Part shown: positions 1 to 6,336 of the stretch, one piece after another
How positions within the stretch are numbered: position 1 is the stretch's first letter
Layout: each line of letters starts with the position of its first letter
NCBI GenBank assembly: GCA_009777435.1
Contig: WRLW01000012.1
Span: 1-15,170, forward strand
Length of the DNA: 15,170 nucleotides
Direction: 5' to 3'
Source of the DNA: Oscillospiraceae bacterium
GTDB taxonomy: Bacteria; Bacillota; Clostridia; Oscillospirales; UBA929
The notes under the pieces: model-generated
Database searches by the model: none
The model's input: the letters and a program-made list of their open reading frames with translations, nothing else
What the model was told of the DNA's origin: nothing
Translations under genes and position numbers: made by a program

Positions 1-364
1 TTATATAGTTAAGGCTGTCAAGCATACACACGGCGGCGTCCACCGTGTCGTAAAGGTCAAGCTCCCATAGCTTCTGACACAGAAACATCGGGTCATCGGG
101 AGGCAGTCCAAAACCGCCGCGCTTAAGCTCGGCGGCGGTCAGCATATCGGGCGACGCGTCCACGCCTATTACCGAAAACCCTTTGCCGCGCAGGGCATAG
201 GACAGCGAACCTGTGCCGCACGCCATATCAAGCACCGTCGTGGGCCGCGTTTGGGTATAAGCAAACAGGCCGATCATATAATCGGCCCACCGCGAATAAT
301 CCACATGCCCCATCAGCGCGTCGTAATGGCGCGCCATAGCGCCGCCGTAAGAGGCGGCGCTCAA
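1..364 (-). CDS. Class I SAM-dependent methyltransferase, YqeM-like (partial, C-terminus outside window)
   Basis: The visible part reads ...SYGGAMARHYDALMGHVDYSRW near the N-terminus, then VLDMACGTGSLSYAL, the glycine-rich SAM-binding motif I of Rossmann-fold methyltransferases. The acidic motif II, GVDASPDML, follows. The YDxLM-DVDYxxW opening is typical of the YqeM-like family, whose substrate is not well established. I place the start at a TTG at 362-364, because SYGGxxAxxYDxLM belongs to the family's conserved N-terminus. That TTG overlaps the pfkA stop codon by 4 nt (TTGA), which suggests translational coupling; no good Shine-Dalgarno sequence is visible. The alternative start is the ATG at 335-337. 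The gene continues past position 1, so about 121 codons are seen. It is the last visible gene of the nrdD-nrdG-pfkA operon. The family assignment is firm; the substrate is unknown. Confidence 0.85.
   Translation of the reverse strand, partial: MSAASYGGAMARHYDALMGHVDYSRWADYMIGLFAYTQTRPTTVLDMACGTGSLSYALRGKGFSVIGVDASPDMLTAAELKRGGFGLPPDDPMFLCQKLWELDLYDTVDAAVCMLDSLNYI
338..361. repeat. Perfect 9-bp inverted repeat at the pfkA/methyltransferase junction
   Basis: AGCGCCGCC at 338-346 and GGCGGCGCT at 353-361 form a perfect stem around a 6-nt loop. It sits directly after the pfkA stop and in front of the methyltransferase ATG at 337. There is no T-tract on the minus strand, so it is not a classical terminator. 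If the TTG start is used the bases also encode SAASYGGA. It could act as an mRNA processing or stability hairpin, or modulate initiation at the internal ATG. Confidence 0.5.
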
Positions 365-1347
365 ATTTGCGTCAGGATATAGGCCGCGTTGAGCATGGAT
401 ATCTGAAGCCCTTTTTCCATAGCCAGCGCTTCGTCCATATCCAGATCGACCATTTCCCTGTTGCTGATTACTATCACGCGGTTGCGCTTGCCCTCAAGCA
501 GCGTGCGCACGGCCATTTCACCCATACGCGACGCTGTAACGCGGTCGCGCGCGGTAGGCGACCCACCGCGCTGTATATGCCCCAATATGGTGACGCGCGG
601 ATCCATCCCGGTCTCTTCCTTGATGCTTGTCGCCAGCTCGTCTATGTGCCCGACGCCCTCGGCCGCGATAATCAGATGGTGCGTACGCCCCCTGATACGG
701 CCCCCGCGTATTTTCTCGGCCACGTCTTTGTCAAAGTTATACGGCAGCTCGGGCAGCAGCATGGCCGTCGCGCCGCAGGCAATGCCTACATACAGTGCCA
801 AATGGCCCGCGTTGCGCCCCATAACCTCGACTATAGAGCAGCGCTCATGCGACTGCATGGTATCGCGCAGCTTGTCTATGGCGTGCATGGCGGTGTTGCA
901 CGCCGTATCGAAGCCTATGGTGTAGTTCGAGCAAGCCACGTCGTTGTCGATGGTGCCCGGTATGCCCACCACGTTCACACCGTAGCGGGATACGTCGCGC
1001 GCGCCGCGAAACGTCCCGTCGCCGCCGACGACGATAAGACCGTCCATGCCCAAATACTTGATGCTGTTCGCGGCCTTCTGCAAGCCCTCCTCGGTATTGA
1101 ATTCGGGACAGCGCGCCGTGTACAGTATGGTGCCGCCGCGTGTAATCAAGCCGTTGACATCCTTGGCCTTCAGCTCGACCACATCGCCGTTTATAAGGCC
1201 GTTATAGCCGCGCCTTATGCCTAAGCACTCTATGCCGTGGTGTACGGAAGCGCGCACAACCGCCCGGATGGCGGAGTTCATGCCGGGGGCGTCGCCGCCG
1301 CTGGTCAGTACCCCTATCCGGCGCACATGTGACCGTGTTTTTGCCAT
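361..1347 (-). CDS. pfkA: ATP-dependent 6-phosphofructokinase
   Basis: The protein phosphorylates fructose 6-phosphate to fructose 1,6-bisphosphate in glycolysis. The order of motifs is textbook for the bacterial enzyme: GVLTSGGDAPGMN near residue 12; VVGGDGT near residues 106-112, with Gly rather than Asp after GGD, which fits ATP rather than pyrophosphate as donor; GTIDNDV with catalytic Asp near 134; EVMGRNAGHLAL near 174; and the PROSITE-type stretch ILGHIQRGGSPTARDR. I chose the ATG at 1347 (328 aa, close to the usual 320) over the upstream ATG at 1392. A Shine-Dalgarno-like AAAGG lies 11 nt upstream, and residues before it do not resemble the family. This start leaves 7 nt after nrdG instead of an overlap. 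One small deviation is His where the family normally has Asp in GDLAL (here GHLAL). Its position behind nrdDG suggests co-transcription with the ribonucleotide reductase genes. Confidence 0.96.
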   Translation of the reverse strand: MAKTRSHVRRIGVLTSGGDAPGMNSAIRAVVRASVHHGIECLGIRRGYNGLINGDVVELKAKDVNGLITRGGTILYTARCPEFNTEEGLQKAANSIKYLGMDGLIVVGGDGTFRGARDVSRYGVNVVGIPGTIDNDVACSNYTIGFDTACNTAMHAIDKLRDTMQSHERCSIVEVMGRNAGHLALYVGIACGATAMLLPELPYNFDKDVAEKIRGGRIRGRTHHLIIAAEGVGHIDELATSIKEETGMDPRVTILGHIQRGGSPTARDRVTASRMGEMAVRTLLEGKRNRVIVISNREMVDLDMDEALAMEKGLQISMLNAAYILTQI

Positions 1348-1354
1348 GACAGCA

Positions 1355-1882
1355 TCATCCTTTACTGTAATATTCAACCATCTCACCGCCATTTATACTT
1401 GCTTTGACATCAATCAGCCTCTGGTTGCAGCTGCCGCGCCACTCAAGCTCAAGCGACCGCCGCTGTAAGATAAACGGGCCGTCCGCCAGCACGTCGATCC
1501 TCTCGAGCAGCTCGCGCCATTCCGGCGGCGCGCCGGGGGCGTTCAGCTCCTCCCATGTCATGCCGGTATAACACCACACGTCAAGCCCCAGCGCGCGGGC
1601 CTCCGACGCGAGCCGCGCGGCGGCGGCGGCCTGCAAAAACGGTTCGCCGCCCGACAGCGTTAGGCCCCTGAGCATCGGGTTGCCCGACATGGCGCGCGTC
1701 AGCTCCGAAAGAGAGACAAGGCGGCCCCCGCCGGGGTCGTGGGTCTGCGGGTTATGGCAGCCCGGACATCTGCGGTGACAGCCTTGAAAAAACACGACGA
1801 ACCGCAAGCCGGGGCCGTCCGCTATCGAATCGTGCAGGATATCGTTTACGCGCAGCGTATGTTCCTCACTTGTGCTTAACAC
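1355..1882 (-). CDS. nrdG: Anaerobic ribonucleoside-triphosphate reductase activating protein (radical SAM)
   Basis: This is the radical SAM activase that generates the glycyl radical on NrdD. The cluster motif GCHRRCPGCHNP (CxxxCxxC, Cys 35, 39 and 42 from the chosen start) binds the 4Fe-4S cluster. SGGEP near residues 77-81 is the SAM-contacting GGE motif. The flanking SIADGPGLRFVVFFQGC is characteristic of clostridial NrdG. I place the start at GTG 1882 (175 aa) because GGAGG stands 9 nt upstream. The longer frame to 1966 adds non-conserved residues read out of frame over nrdD. With this start, nrdG overlaps the 3' end of nrdD by 17 nt, a standard coupled arrangement. A TTG two bases closer in frame (1879) is a less likely alternative. 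Confidence 0.95.
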   Translation of the reverse strand: MLSTSEEHTLRVNDILHDSIADGPGLRFVVFFQGCHRRCPGCHNPQTHDPGGGRLVSLSELTRAMSGNPMLRGLTLSGGEPFLQAAAAARLASEARALGLDVWCYTGMTWEELNAPGAPPEWRELLERIDVLADGPFILQRRSLELEWRGSCNQRLIDVKASINGGEMVEYYSKG

Positions 1883-4172
1883 GGTCTCGTTCCTCCGCGC
1901 GCTTGGCGTTGTTGAAGCGGTCGCGCGTGCCCACAAGGTATCCGGTGATGCGGCGTATGCGCTCAAAAGGCTCGTCGTCGGGGTTCTCCGTGCGCCCGCA
2001 TGACGGGCAGCGTTCGTCTATAACGCCCGAAAAGCCGCATACCGGGTCGCGGTCTACCGGATGGTTAATCGAACCGTAGCCGACGCCGGCCTCCGCCATA
2101 GTCCGTATTATTTGCTCAAACGCGTCAAGGTTGCGCGCCGGGTCGCCGTCCACCTCGACATAGGTGATATGGCCGGCGTTGGTCAGCGCGTGGTAAGGGG
2201 CTTCGGCGTTTATCTTATCATAGGCGGTGATCGGGAAGTTCACCGGAATATGGAAGCTGTTGGTATAATACTCCTTGTCGGTAACGCCGGGAATCAGCCC
2301 GTATTTCTTTTGGTCAAGACCCACAAAGCGCCCCGACAGCCCTTCCGCGGGCGTGGCCAGCAGGGTGACGTTCATGCTCATGCGGCGGCTGTACTCGTCA
2401 CAGCGGCGGCGCATATGCGATATAATCTCAAATCCCAAGCGGCGCGCCCGCTCCGTCTGGCCGTGGTGCGAGCCGACCAGCGCGCACAGCGTCTCGGCCA
2501 ATCCGATAAAGCCTATCGACAGGGTTCCGTGCTTGAGCGCCTCCCCTACCTCGTCGTCGGGGCCAAGCTCCTCTGAGCCGAGCCAAACGCCCTGCCCCAT
2601 GAGGAACGGGAAATTACGCGCCTTCTTTTTGGCCTGTATGGAGTATCTCCTCATAAGCTGATCAACGACCAAATCAAGTATCGCGTCGAGCTTCTGGTAA
2701 AACAGCGCGATATCCCCGCCGGCCTCTATGCCGAGCCTCGGCAGATTGACCGACGTGAAGGACAGGTTGCCGCGCCCGGTCGTAATCTCGCTGCCGGGGT
2801 CGTAAACGTTGGCTATGACGCGCGTACGGCAGCCCATATAGCCGATCTCGGTCTCCGGGCGCCCTTCCTTATAATACTTCGCGTTGAAGGGCGCGTCGAG
2901 GAATGAGAAGTTGGGGAACAGCCGCTTGGCCGACACGCGGCAAGCGAGCCGGAACAGGTCATAGTTGGGGTCGTCCTGATTGTAGCTGACGCCCGCCTTC
3001 ACCTTGAATATCTGTATCGGGAAAATGGATGTCTCGCCGCTGCCAAGCCCGGCTTCGGTGGCCAGCAGAATATTGCGGATGACCATGCGGCCCTCGGGCG
3101 ACGTGTCGGTGCCGTAGTTGATGGTCGAAAACGGCGTTTGCGCGCCGGCCCGCGAGTGCATGGTGTTGAGGTTATGCACCAGCGCGACCATAGCTTTATA
3201 GGTTGCGCGCTCGGTCTCGGCGGCGGCGTGACGCCGCGCGAACGCCTGAACGCGCTCCACCTCGGGCAGGTCAAGCCACTGCGACAGCATACGCGCCTCG
3301 ATGCGGTTATAGCCGCCGTCGCCGCTAAGCGCCGGCTTCAGCAGGCCGGGCCACTCGATTTCCACATTATCCATGCCGCACAGCAGCGACAGAGCGCGTT
3401 TAATATTGTCGCGGTACATGCGGACATAGGTCTTGGCCACGCCGGGCGCCAGCCCGTAGTCAAAATTGGCCACGCTCTGGCCGCCGTGCTGGTCGTTCTG
3501 ATTCGACTGTATGGCGATACAGCACAGCGCGGCGTAGCTGGCTATATTGGTCGGCTCGCGCAGCGCCCCGTGGCCGGTGCAGAAGCCGCCCTTGAACAGC
3601 TTGACCAAATCTATCTGGCAGCATGTCGTGGTCAGGGTCAGAAAATCAAGGTCATGTATATGTATGTCGCCCGATTTGTGCGCGGCGTTATGGTCGGGCG
3701 ACAGCACGAACATCTCGTTAAAGCGCTTGGCGCCCTCGGAGCCGTATTTGAGCATGGTGCCCATCGCCGTATCGCCGTCAATGTTCGCGTTTTCGCGCTT
3801 GATATCCGAATCCGAAGCGTTTGAAAAGGTTATGTCCTCATAGACCTGCATCAGCCGGGTATTCATTTCACGGACGCGGCTGCGCTCGGCGCGGTAAAGT
3901 ATATAAGCCTTGGCGGCGCCGACGTATCCGTTTTGGATCAGCACGCGCTCAACGGCGTCCTGAACGGTCTCCACATCGGGCAGCTCAAGGCCCTGCATGA
4001 TAAGCAAATCATAAACCTGCTCGGCTAACCGCGCGGCGTCGCCGGGCCGCGTATCGCCCAAGGTGGCCAAAAACGCCTTGCCTATCGCGTTAGAAATTTT
4101 ATCTATGTCAAAGCCGACGCAGCGGCCGTCCCGCTTCCTGATACTCTCAACCGCGGCGTCCCTGATGGTCAT
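1866..4172 (-). CDS. nrdD: Anaerobic (class III) ribonucleoside-triphosphate reductase
   Basis: The enzyme reduces ribonucleoside triphosphates to deoxyribonucleotides under anoxia, using a glycyl radical made by NrdG. Residues from about 8 to 92 form an ATP-cone (IRKRDGR...FDIDKISNAI...ILYRAERSRVRE), the allosteric dATP/ATP sensor. The catalytic body includes TTTCCQIDL with the likely active-site Cys. The C-terminus has CPSCGR of the zinc site and then RITGYLVGTRDRFNNAKRAEERDRVKH with the radical Gly near residue 744. In the zinc region, CGFSG...CPSC shows three cysteines, and the first position of the usual four reads Asp; I believe related clostridial proteins may share this. I prefer ATG 4172 (768 aa), preceded by GGGGG at 8 nt spacing, over the in-frame GTG at 4187. 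It is the first gene of the operon and lies behind a promoter with two NrdR-box-like sites. Confidence 0.97.
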   Translation of the reverse strand: MTIRDAAVESIRKRDGRCVGFDIDKISNAIGKAFLATLGDTRPGDAARLAEQVYDLLIMQGLELPDVETVQDAVERVLIQNGYVGAAKAYILYRAERSRVREMNTRLMQVYEDITFSNASDSDIKRENANIDGDTAMGTMLKYGSEGAKRFNEMFVLSPDHNAAHKSGDIHIHDLDFLTLTTTCCQIDLVKLFKGGFCTGHGALREPTNIASYAALCCIAIQSNQNDQHGGQSVANFDYGLAPGVAKTYVRMYRDNIKRALSLLCGMDNVEIEWPGLLKPALSGDGGYNRIEARMLSQWLDLPEVERVQAFARRHAAAETERATYKAMVALVHNLNTMHSRAGAQTPFSTINYGTDTSPEGRMVIRNILLATEAGLGSGETSIFPIQIFKVKAGVSYNQDDPNYDLFRLACRVSAKRLFPNFSFLDAPFNAKYYKEGRPETEIGYMGCRTRVIANVYDPGSEITTGRGNLSFTSVNLPRLGIEAGGDIALFYQKLDAILDLVVDQLMRRYSIQAKKKARNFPFLMGQGVWLGSEELGPDDEVGEALKHGTLSIGFIGLAETLCALVGSHHGQTERARRLGFEIISHMRRRCDEYSRRMSMNVTLLATPAEGLSGRFVGLDQKKYGLIPGVTDKEYYTNSFHIPVNFPITAYDKINAEAPYHALTNAGHITYVEVDGDPARNLDAFEQIIRTMAEAGVGYGSINHPVDRDPVCGFSGVIDERCPSCGRTENPDDEPFERIRRITGYLVGTRDRFNNAKRAEERDRVKHK

Positions 4173-4220
4173 TCGCGTATCCCCCACATCCGTTACAGCA
4201 TGATAAATTACCCGTTAGCA

Positions 4221-4236
4221 TAACAACATATTGTAG
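4221..4236 (-). promoter_or_regulatory. Putative NrdR box 2 (promoter-distal)
   Basis: Read on the minus strand, CTACAATATGTTGTTA agrees at 11 of 16 positions with the NrdR-box consensus ACACwATATATwGTGT. It lies in the nrdD leader, 17 nt beyond the stronger box, a spacing expected for cooperative NrdR binding on one face of the DNA. Confidence 0.7.
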
Positions 4237-4253
4237 TGGTTATGCACAAGATG

Positions 4254-4269
4254 ACAGTATATATAGTAT
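4254..4269 (-). promoter_or_regulatory. Putative NrdR box 1 (overlapping the -10)
   Basis: Read on the minus strand, ATACTATATATACTGT agrees with the NrdR consensus ACACTATATATAGTGT at 14 of 16 positions. It overlaps the nrdD -10 element. The start-to-start distance to the second box is 33 bp, about three helical turns. NrdR is the nucleotide-sensing repressor of ribonucleotide reductase genes; its own gene is not in the window. Confidence 0.82.
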
Positions 4270-4292
4270 ATCCTCATTATGCAGCTTGTCAA
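4265..4292 (-). promoter_or_regulatory. Sigma-A promoter of the nrdD-nrdG-pfkA-methyltransferase operon
   Basis: On the minus strand, a perfect TTGACA (4287-4292) is followed by a 16-nt spacer and TATACT (4265-4270). Transcription should begin near 4258, giving a leader of about 85 nt before the nrdD ATG. The -10 lies within NrdR box 1, so repressor binding would block polymerase. Confidence 0.8.
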
Positions 4293-4347
4293 TGGCGTAA
4301 ACGGCGTTTTTACCGCTTGTTGACAAATCGTAGGGTGAGCGCGTCCT

Positions 4348-4363
4348 CGGGCGGCGGCGCCCG
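4348..4363. other. GC-rich hairpin downstream of ypeB
   Basis: CGGGCG and CGCCCG flank a GCGG/CCGC loop, a perfect 6-bp stem 31 nt past the ypeB stop. There is no T-tract on either side, so it is at best a weak or non-canonical terminator between ypeB and the nrdD promoter. I see no gene in 4173-4393. Confidence 0.3.
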
Positions 4364-4393
4364 CGAAATCCGTCTGCCATTAAATACCATATA

Positions 4394-5752
4394 TCAGACG
4401 GCGGCGCTGCCGTTTTCGTCCTCAATCAGGATAAGAATACGTTCCTCAACCCCGGTCAGCGCGTTTACATAAATCAAAAAAGTCCGCCCCTCCGGGTCAA
4501 TGCAGGTAAAGCCATAACACAACAATTCGTTTAGCCCGTCCGTTGAGACGACGCACAGCTCCGCGTCCGCCACGAACAGCTCCGGGCTGAGCCGTTCCTT
4601 AGCCTCGCCGACGGGGATATACGCGCCCTCATGGCCGCCGCGCGCCGCGTGGTTCATCAGATAGCCTGTGCTTTCAAGTATTTGCAGCCTGCCGTTATCA
4701 AGCGCGACGCCCACGCGTATCATATCTGTGTAATAAACGGTATCGTTTTGCCTATGATGGAACATGATGAGCAGCGTGTTGCCCGAACGCGTGTAGCGGC
4801 TTTCGCGCATACCCTCAAAGCCGAGCGTTTCCAAGCTCCCTTTGGCTTTCTGTATGGCCTGCTCGAAGGTCAGGCGCGGCTCTCCGGGTTCGCGCGAGTT
4901 CAGAATCGAGACGGCGTGCCCGCCCCGCTTTGAGATATTTATAGTAACCTCGCCGCCGTCGATACGCGCCAGAAAGCCATAAGCCGGGATAGGGCCTTCC
5001 GATTCACCCGCGGGCTGAAGCAGGGCGGGCTTGATATCCAAATACCCGGCGGCCTTCAGGATGGCCGCCTCCGCGTCAATCTCGGGCTGATCTTTGAGAA
5101 ATAACGCCTCGCGGCCCTCTATGTGGTCGGACAGCGCGCCGTCGTATACCAGCGGCGGCAGTTCTGAAAACGTGCTTTCAATACCGGTAACGCTGTCCCC
5201 TATCCCGGCGGCGCGATAAATGTCCGTGCCGCGCGCGCCGACCAGCAGACGGCCTATATTGACCCGTTCCTCGGCAAGTATGGCGGTCAGTGCCGAAAGG
5301 CGCGCCGACAGGCCGCGCGCCGCGCCCGACAGATTTCTGAGCTGCTCCCGCCGCCCGTCCGGCATGGGCTGCCCCGACGCGGCCTCGCGGTTCGCGGCGT
5401 ATGCCCAGTCGCCTAACTGAGAGAGGAACTTGGCCGTGTTTTCCATCTCGTATGACGAAAAGGGCAGCGAGTACAGCTCCTTTTGGGCGCCCGCGGCCTT
5501 GCGCGAGATATCACAGGCCAAAGCGGAGATCATTACCGGGCTGTTTGCGTACAGGCCCTTTTGCAGAGCCGTGTCTATCGACACGGCGGCTTCCGTCAGC
5601 CCCGCCAGCGCGCGCTGATACTCATTTTCTATGCGGCCGCGGTAAAGAGACGCCTGCCGCCAGCCCATAACGCAGCAGCCGGCCAGCGCCATCACGCCGA
5701 ACACGGCGAACGACGCCGCGCGTATCAAAGCCCGGCGCGACAGCGAAGGCAT
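4394..5752 (-). CDS. ypeB: Germination protein YpeB
   Basis: The protein is 452 aa with the ATG at 5752, very close to the size of Bacillus YpeB (about 450 aa). A single N-terminal membrane segment (roughly residues 10-28) precedes YRGRIENEYQRAL, then ALQKGLYANSPVM and LPFSSYEMENTAKFLSQLGDWAY, which match the conserved YpeB N-domain. The C-terminal half carries PepSY-type repeats, with NISKRGGHAVSILNSREPGE and MIRVGVALDNGRLQILESTGYLMNH. In spore formers YpeB is needed for correct localisation and stability of the cortex-lytic enzyme SleB in dormant spores. I chose M at 5752 because GGAG lies 7 nt upstream; the ATG at 5773 has no comparable site. It lies 23 nt after an unrecognised gene and probably shares its transcript. 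No sleB is present beside it. Confidence 0.93.
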   Translation of the reverse strand: MPSLSRRALIRAASFAVFGVMALAGCCVMGWRQASLYRGRIENEYQRALAGLTEAAVSIDTALQKGLYANSPVMISALACDISRKAAGAQKELYSLPFSSYEMENTAKFLSQLGDWAYAANREAASGQPMPDGRREQLRNLSGAARGLSARLSALTAILAEERVNIGRLLVGARGTDIYRAAGIGDSVTGIESTFSELPPLVYDGALSDHIEGREALFLKDQPEIDAEAAILKAAGYLDIKPALLQPAGESEGPIPAYGFLARIDGGEVTINISKRGGHAVSILNSREPGEPRLTFEQAIQKAKGSLETLGFEGMRESRYTRSGNTLLIMFHHRQNDTVYYTDMIRVGVALDNGRLQILESTGYLMNHAARGGHEGAYIPVGEAKERLSPELFVADAELCVVSTDGLNELLCYGFTCIDPEGRTFLIYVNALTGVEERILILIEDENGSAAV

Positions 5753-5775
5753 ATCAACTCTCCGCCTTGGCATAA

Positions 5776-6255
5776 TCAGACTATCTCGGGGCTGTCGCGC
5801 GTCTCGTTGACCGGCGGCACGCGCGTATGGCCGTCGGTGCGGTCGCGGTCGTCAAAGCGGTCGCCCGGCCTGAAGCGTATCGGGGCGTTGGCCTCAAGAT
5901 TAACCTGATTGGCGATATGCGTGGCGTAGCTCAAAACGGCGGGCTGAAGCGCGGCCAGATTATTGGGCGCCGTCGCCAGCAGGTTCATTACGGCCGTCTG
6001 GCTGAGTAATTGCTGTATCGAACGGCGTTCGTTCTCAATGGCCTGGTCGGGCACTAATTCGGCGGCCGCCTCCATAAGCGCCTCCGTGAACGTGCGCGGC
6101 AGCGCGGCCGGCGACTCCCCCGAACCCGCGATTGCGGCAAGTGAGTATAAAGGTCTGCGCGGCTGTACCGGCCTGCGGTTTACGCGGTCGGCGTCGCCTT
6201 GGCTGTTTATGCCCGCCTGACGCGGCGGCATCGATACATTGAATCTGTCGTCCAT
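5776..6255 (-). CDS. Hypothetical protein upstream of ypeB (159 aa)
   Basis: I do not recognise this protein. It is soluble-looking: no signal peptide and no membrane segment. It has a polar, Arg/Pro-rich N-terminus (about residues 1-35), an Ala/Leu-rich central region likely to be helical (about 55-125, for example ALMEAAAELVPDQAIENERRSIQQLLSQTAVMNLLATAP), and a highly charged tail (RPGDRFDDRDRTDGHTRVPP). The start ATG at 6255 has an excellent AAGGAGG at 8 nt. No hydrolase, peptidoglycan-binding or LysM motif is visible, so it is not a SleB. Its place directly before ypeB, and the forespore-type promoter candidate in front of it, suggest a spore or germination role; that is inference only. 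Confidence 0.75.
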   Translation of the reverse strand: MDDRFNVSMPPRQAGINSQGDADRVNRRPVQPRRPLYSLAAIAGSGESPAALPRTFTEALMEAAAELVPDQAIENERRSIQQLLSQTAVMNLLATAPNNLAALQPAVLSYATHIANQVNLEANAPIRFRPGDRFDDRDRTDGHTRVPPVNETRDSPEIV

Positions 6256-6262
6256 GAGTAAA

Positions 6263-6297
6263 CCCTCCTTTTGGGGCTATTTTTCCCAAAAGGAGGG
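6263..6297. repeat. Perfect 13-bp inverted repeat that sequesters a ribosome binding site
   Basis: CCCTCCTTTTGGG at 6263-6275 and CCCAAAAGGAGGG at 6285-6297 are perfect complements around a 9-nt loop. On the minus strand, the second arm contains the AAGGAGG of the gene starting at 6255. The first arm is therefore a built-in anti-Shine-Dalgarno. Any transcript entering from the upstream CNNM/CorC gene would fold the site shut. It could alternatively be read as a terminator of that gene, but the minus strand has no U-run after it (TTTACTC, then ATG). Confidence 0.85.
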
Positions 6298-6306
6298 CGG
6301 GTATAC
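6278..6306 (-). promoter_or_regulatory. Candidate forespore (sigma-F/sigma-G type) promoter for the hypothetical gene-ypeB pair
   Basis: On the minus strand, GTATA (6302-6306) is followed after 14 nt by GGGAAAAATA (6278-6287). The latter fits the GGNRANAMTW form of sigma-F -10 elements at every position; the spacer is about 1-2 nt shorter than usual. Transcription would start near 6270, inside the inverted repeat. The resulting leader would carry the ribosome binding site without its complementary arm. Confidence 0.5.
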
Positions 6307-6336
6307 TTAGAATCGGCGCCCGCGGCCGGGTAAATT

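Noticed and set aside
367..1224. Long plus-strand open frame opposite pfkA, and similar frames opposite nrdD, ypeB, the CNNM gene and the GH4 gene
   Set aside because: GC-rich third positions keep antisense frames open. The sense strands encode conserved proteins throughout; the antisense products have no recognisable domains.
1348..1392. Longer N-terminus for phosphofructokinase starting at 1392
   Set aside because: It would overlap nrdG by 38 nt and adds residues absent from the family. The ATG at 1347 has a usable ribosome binding site and gives the normal length.
4319..4325. TTGACA on the plus strand downstream of ypeB
   Set aside because: There is no -10 at a suitable distance and no plus-strand gene follows.
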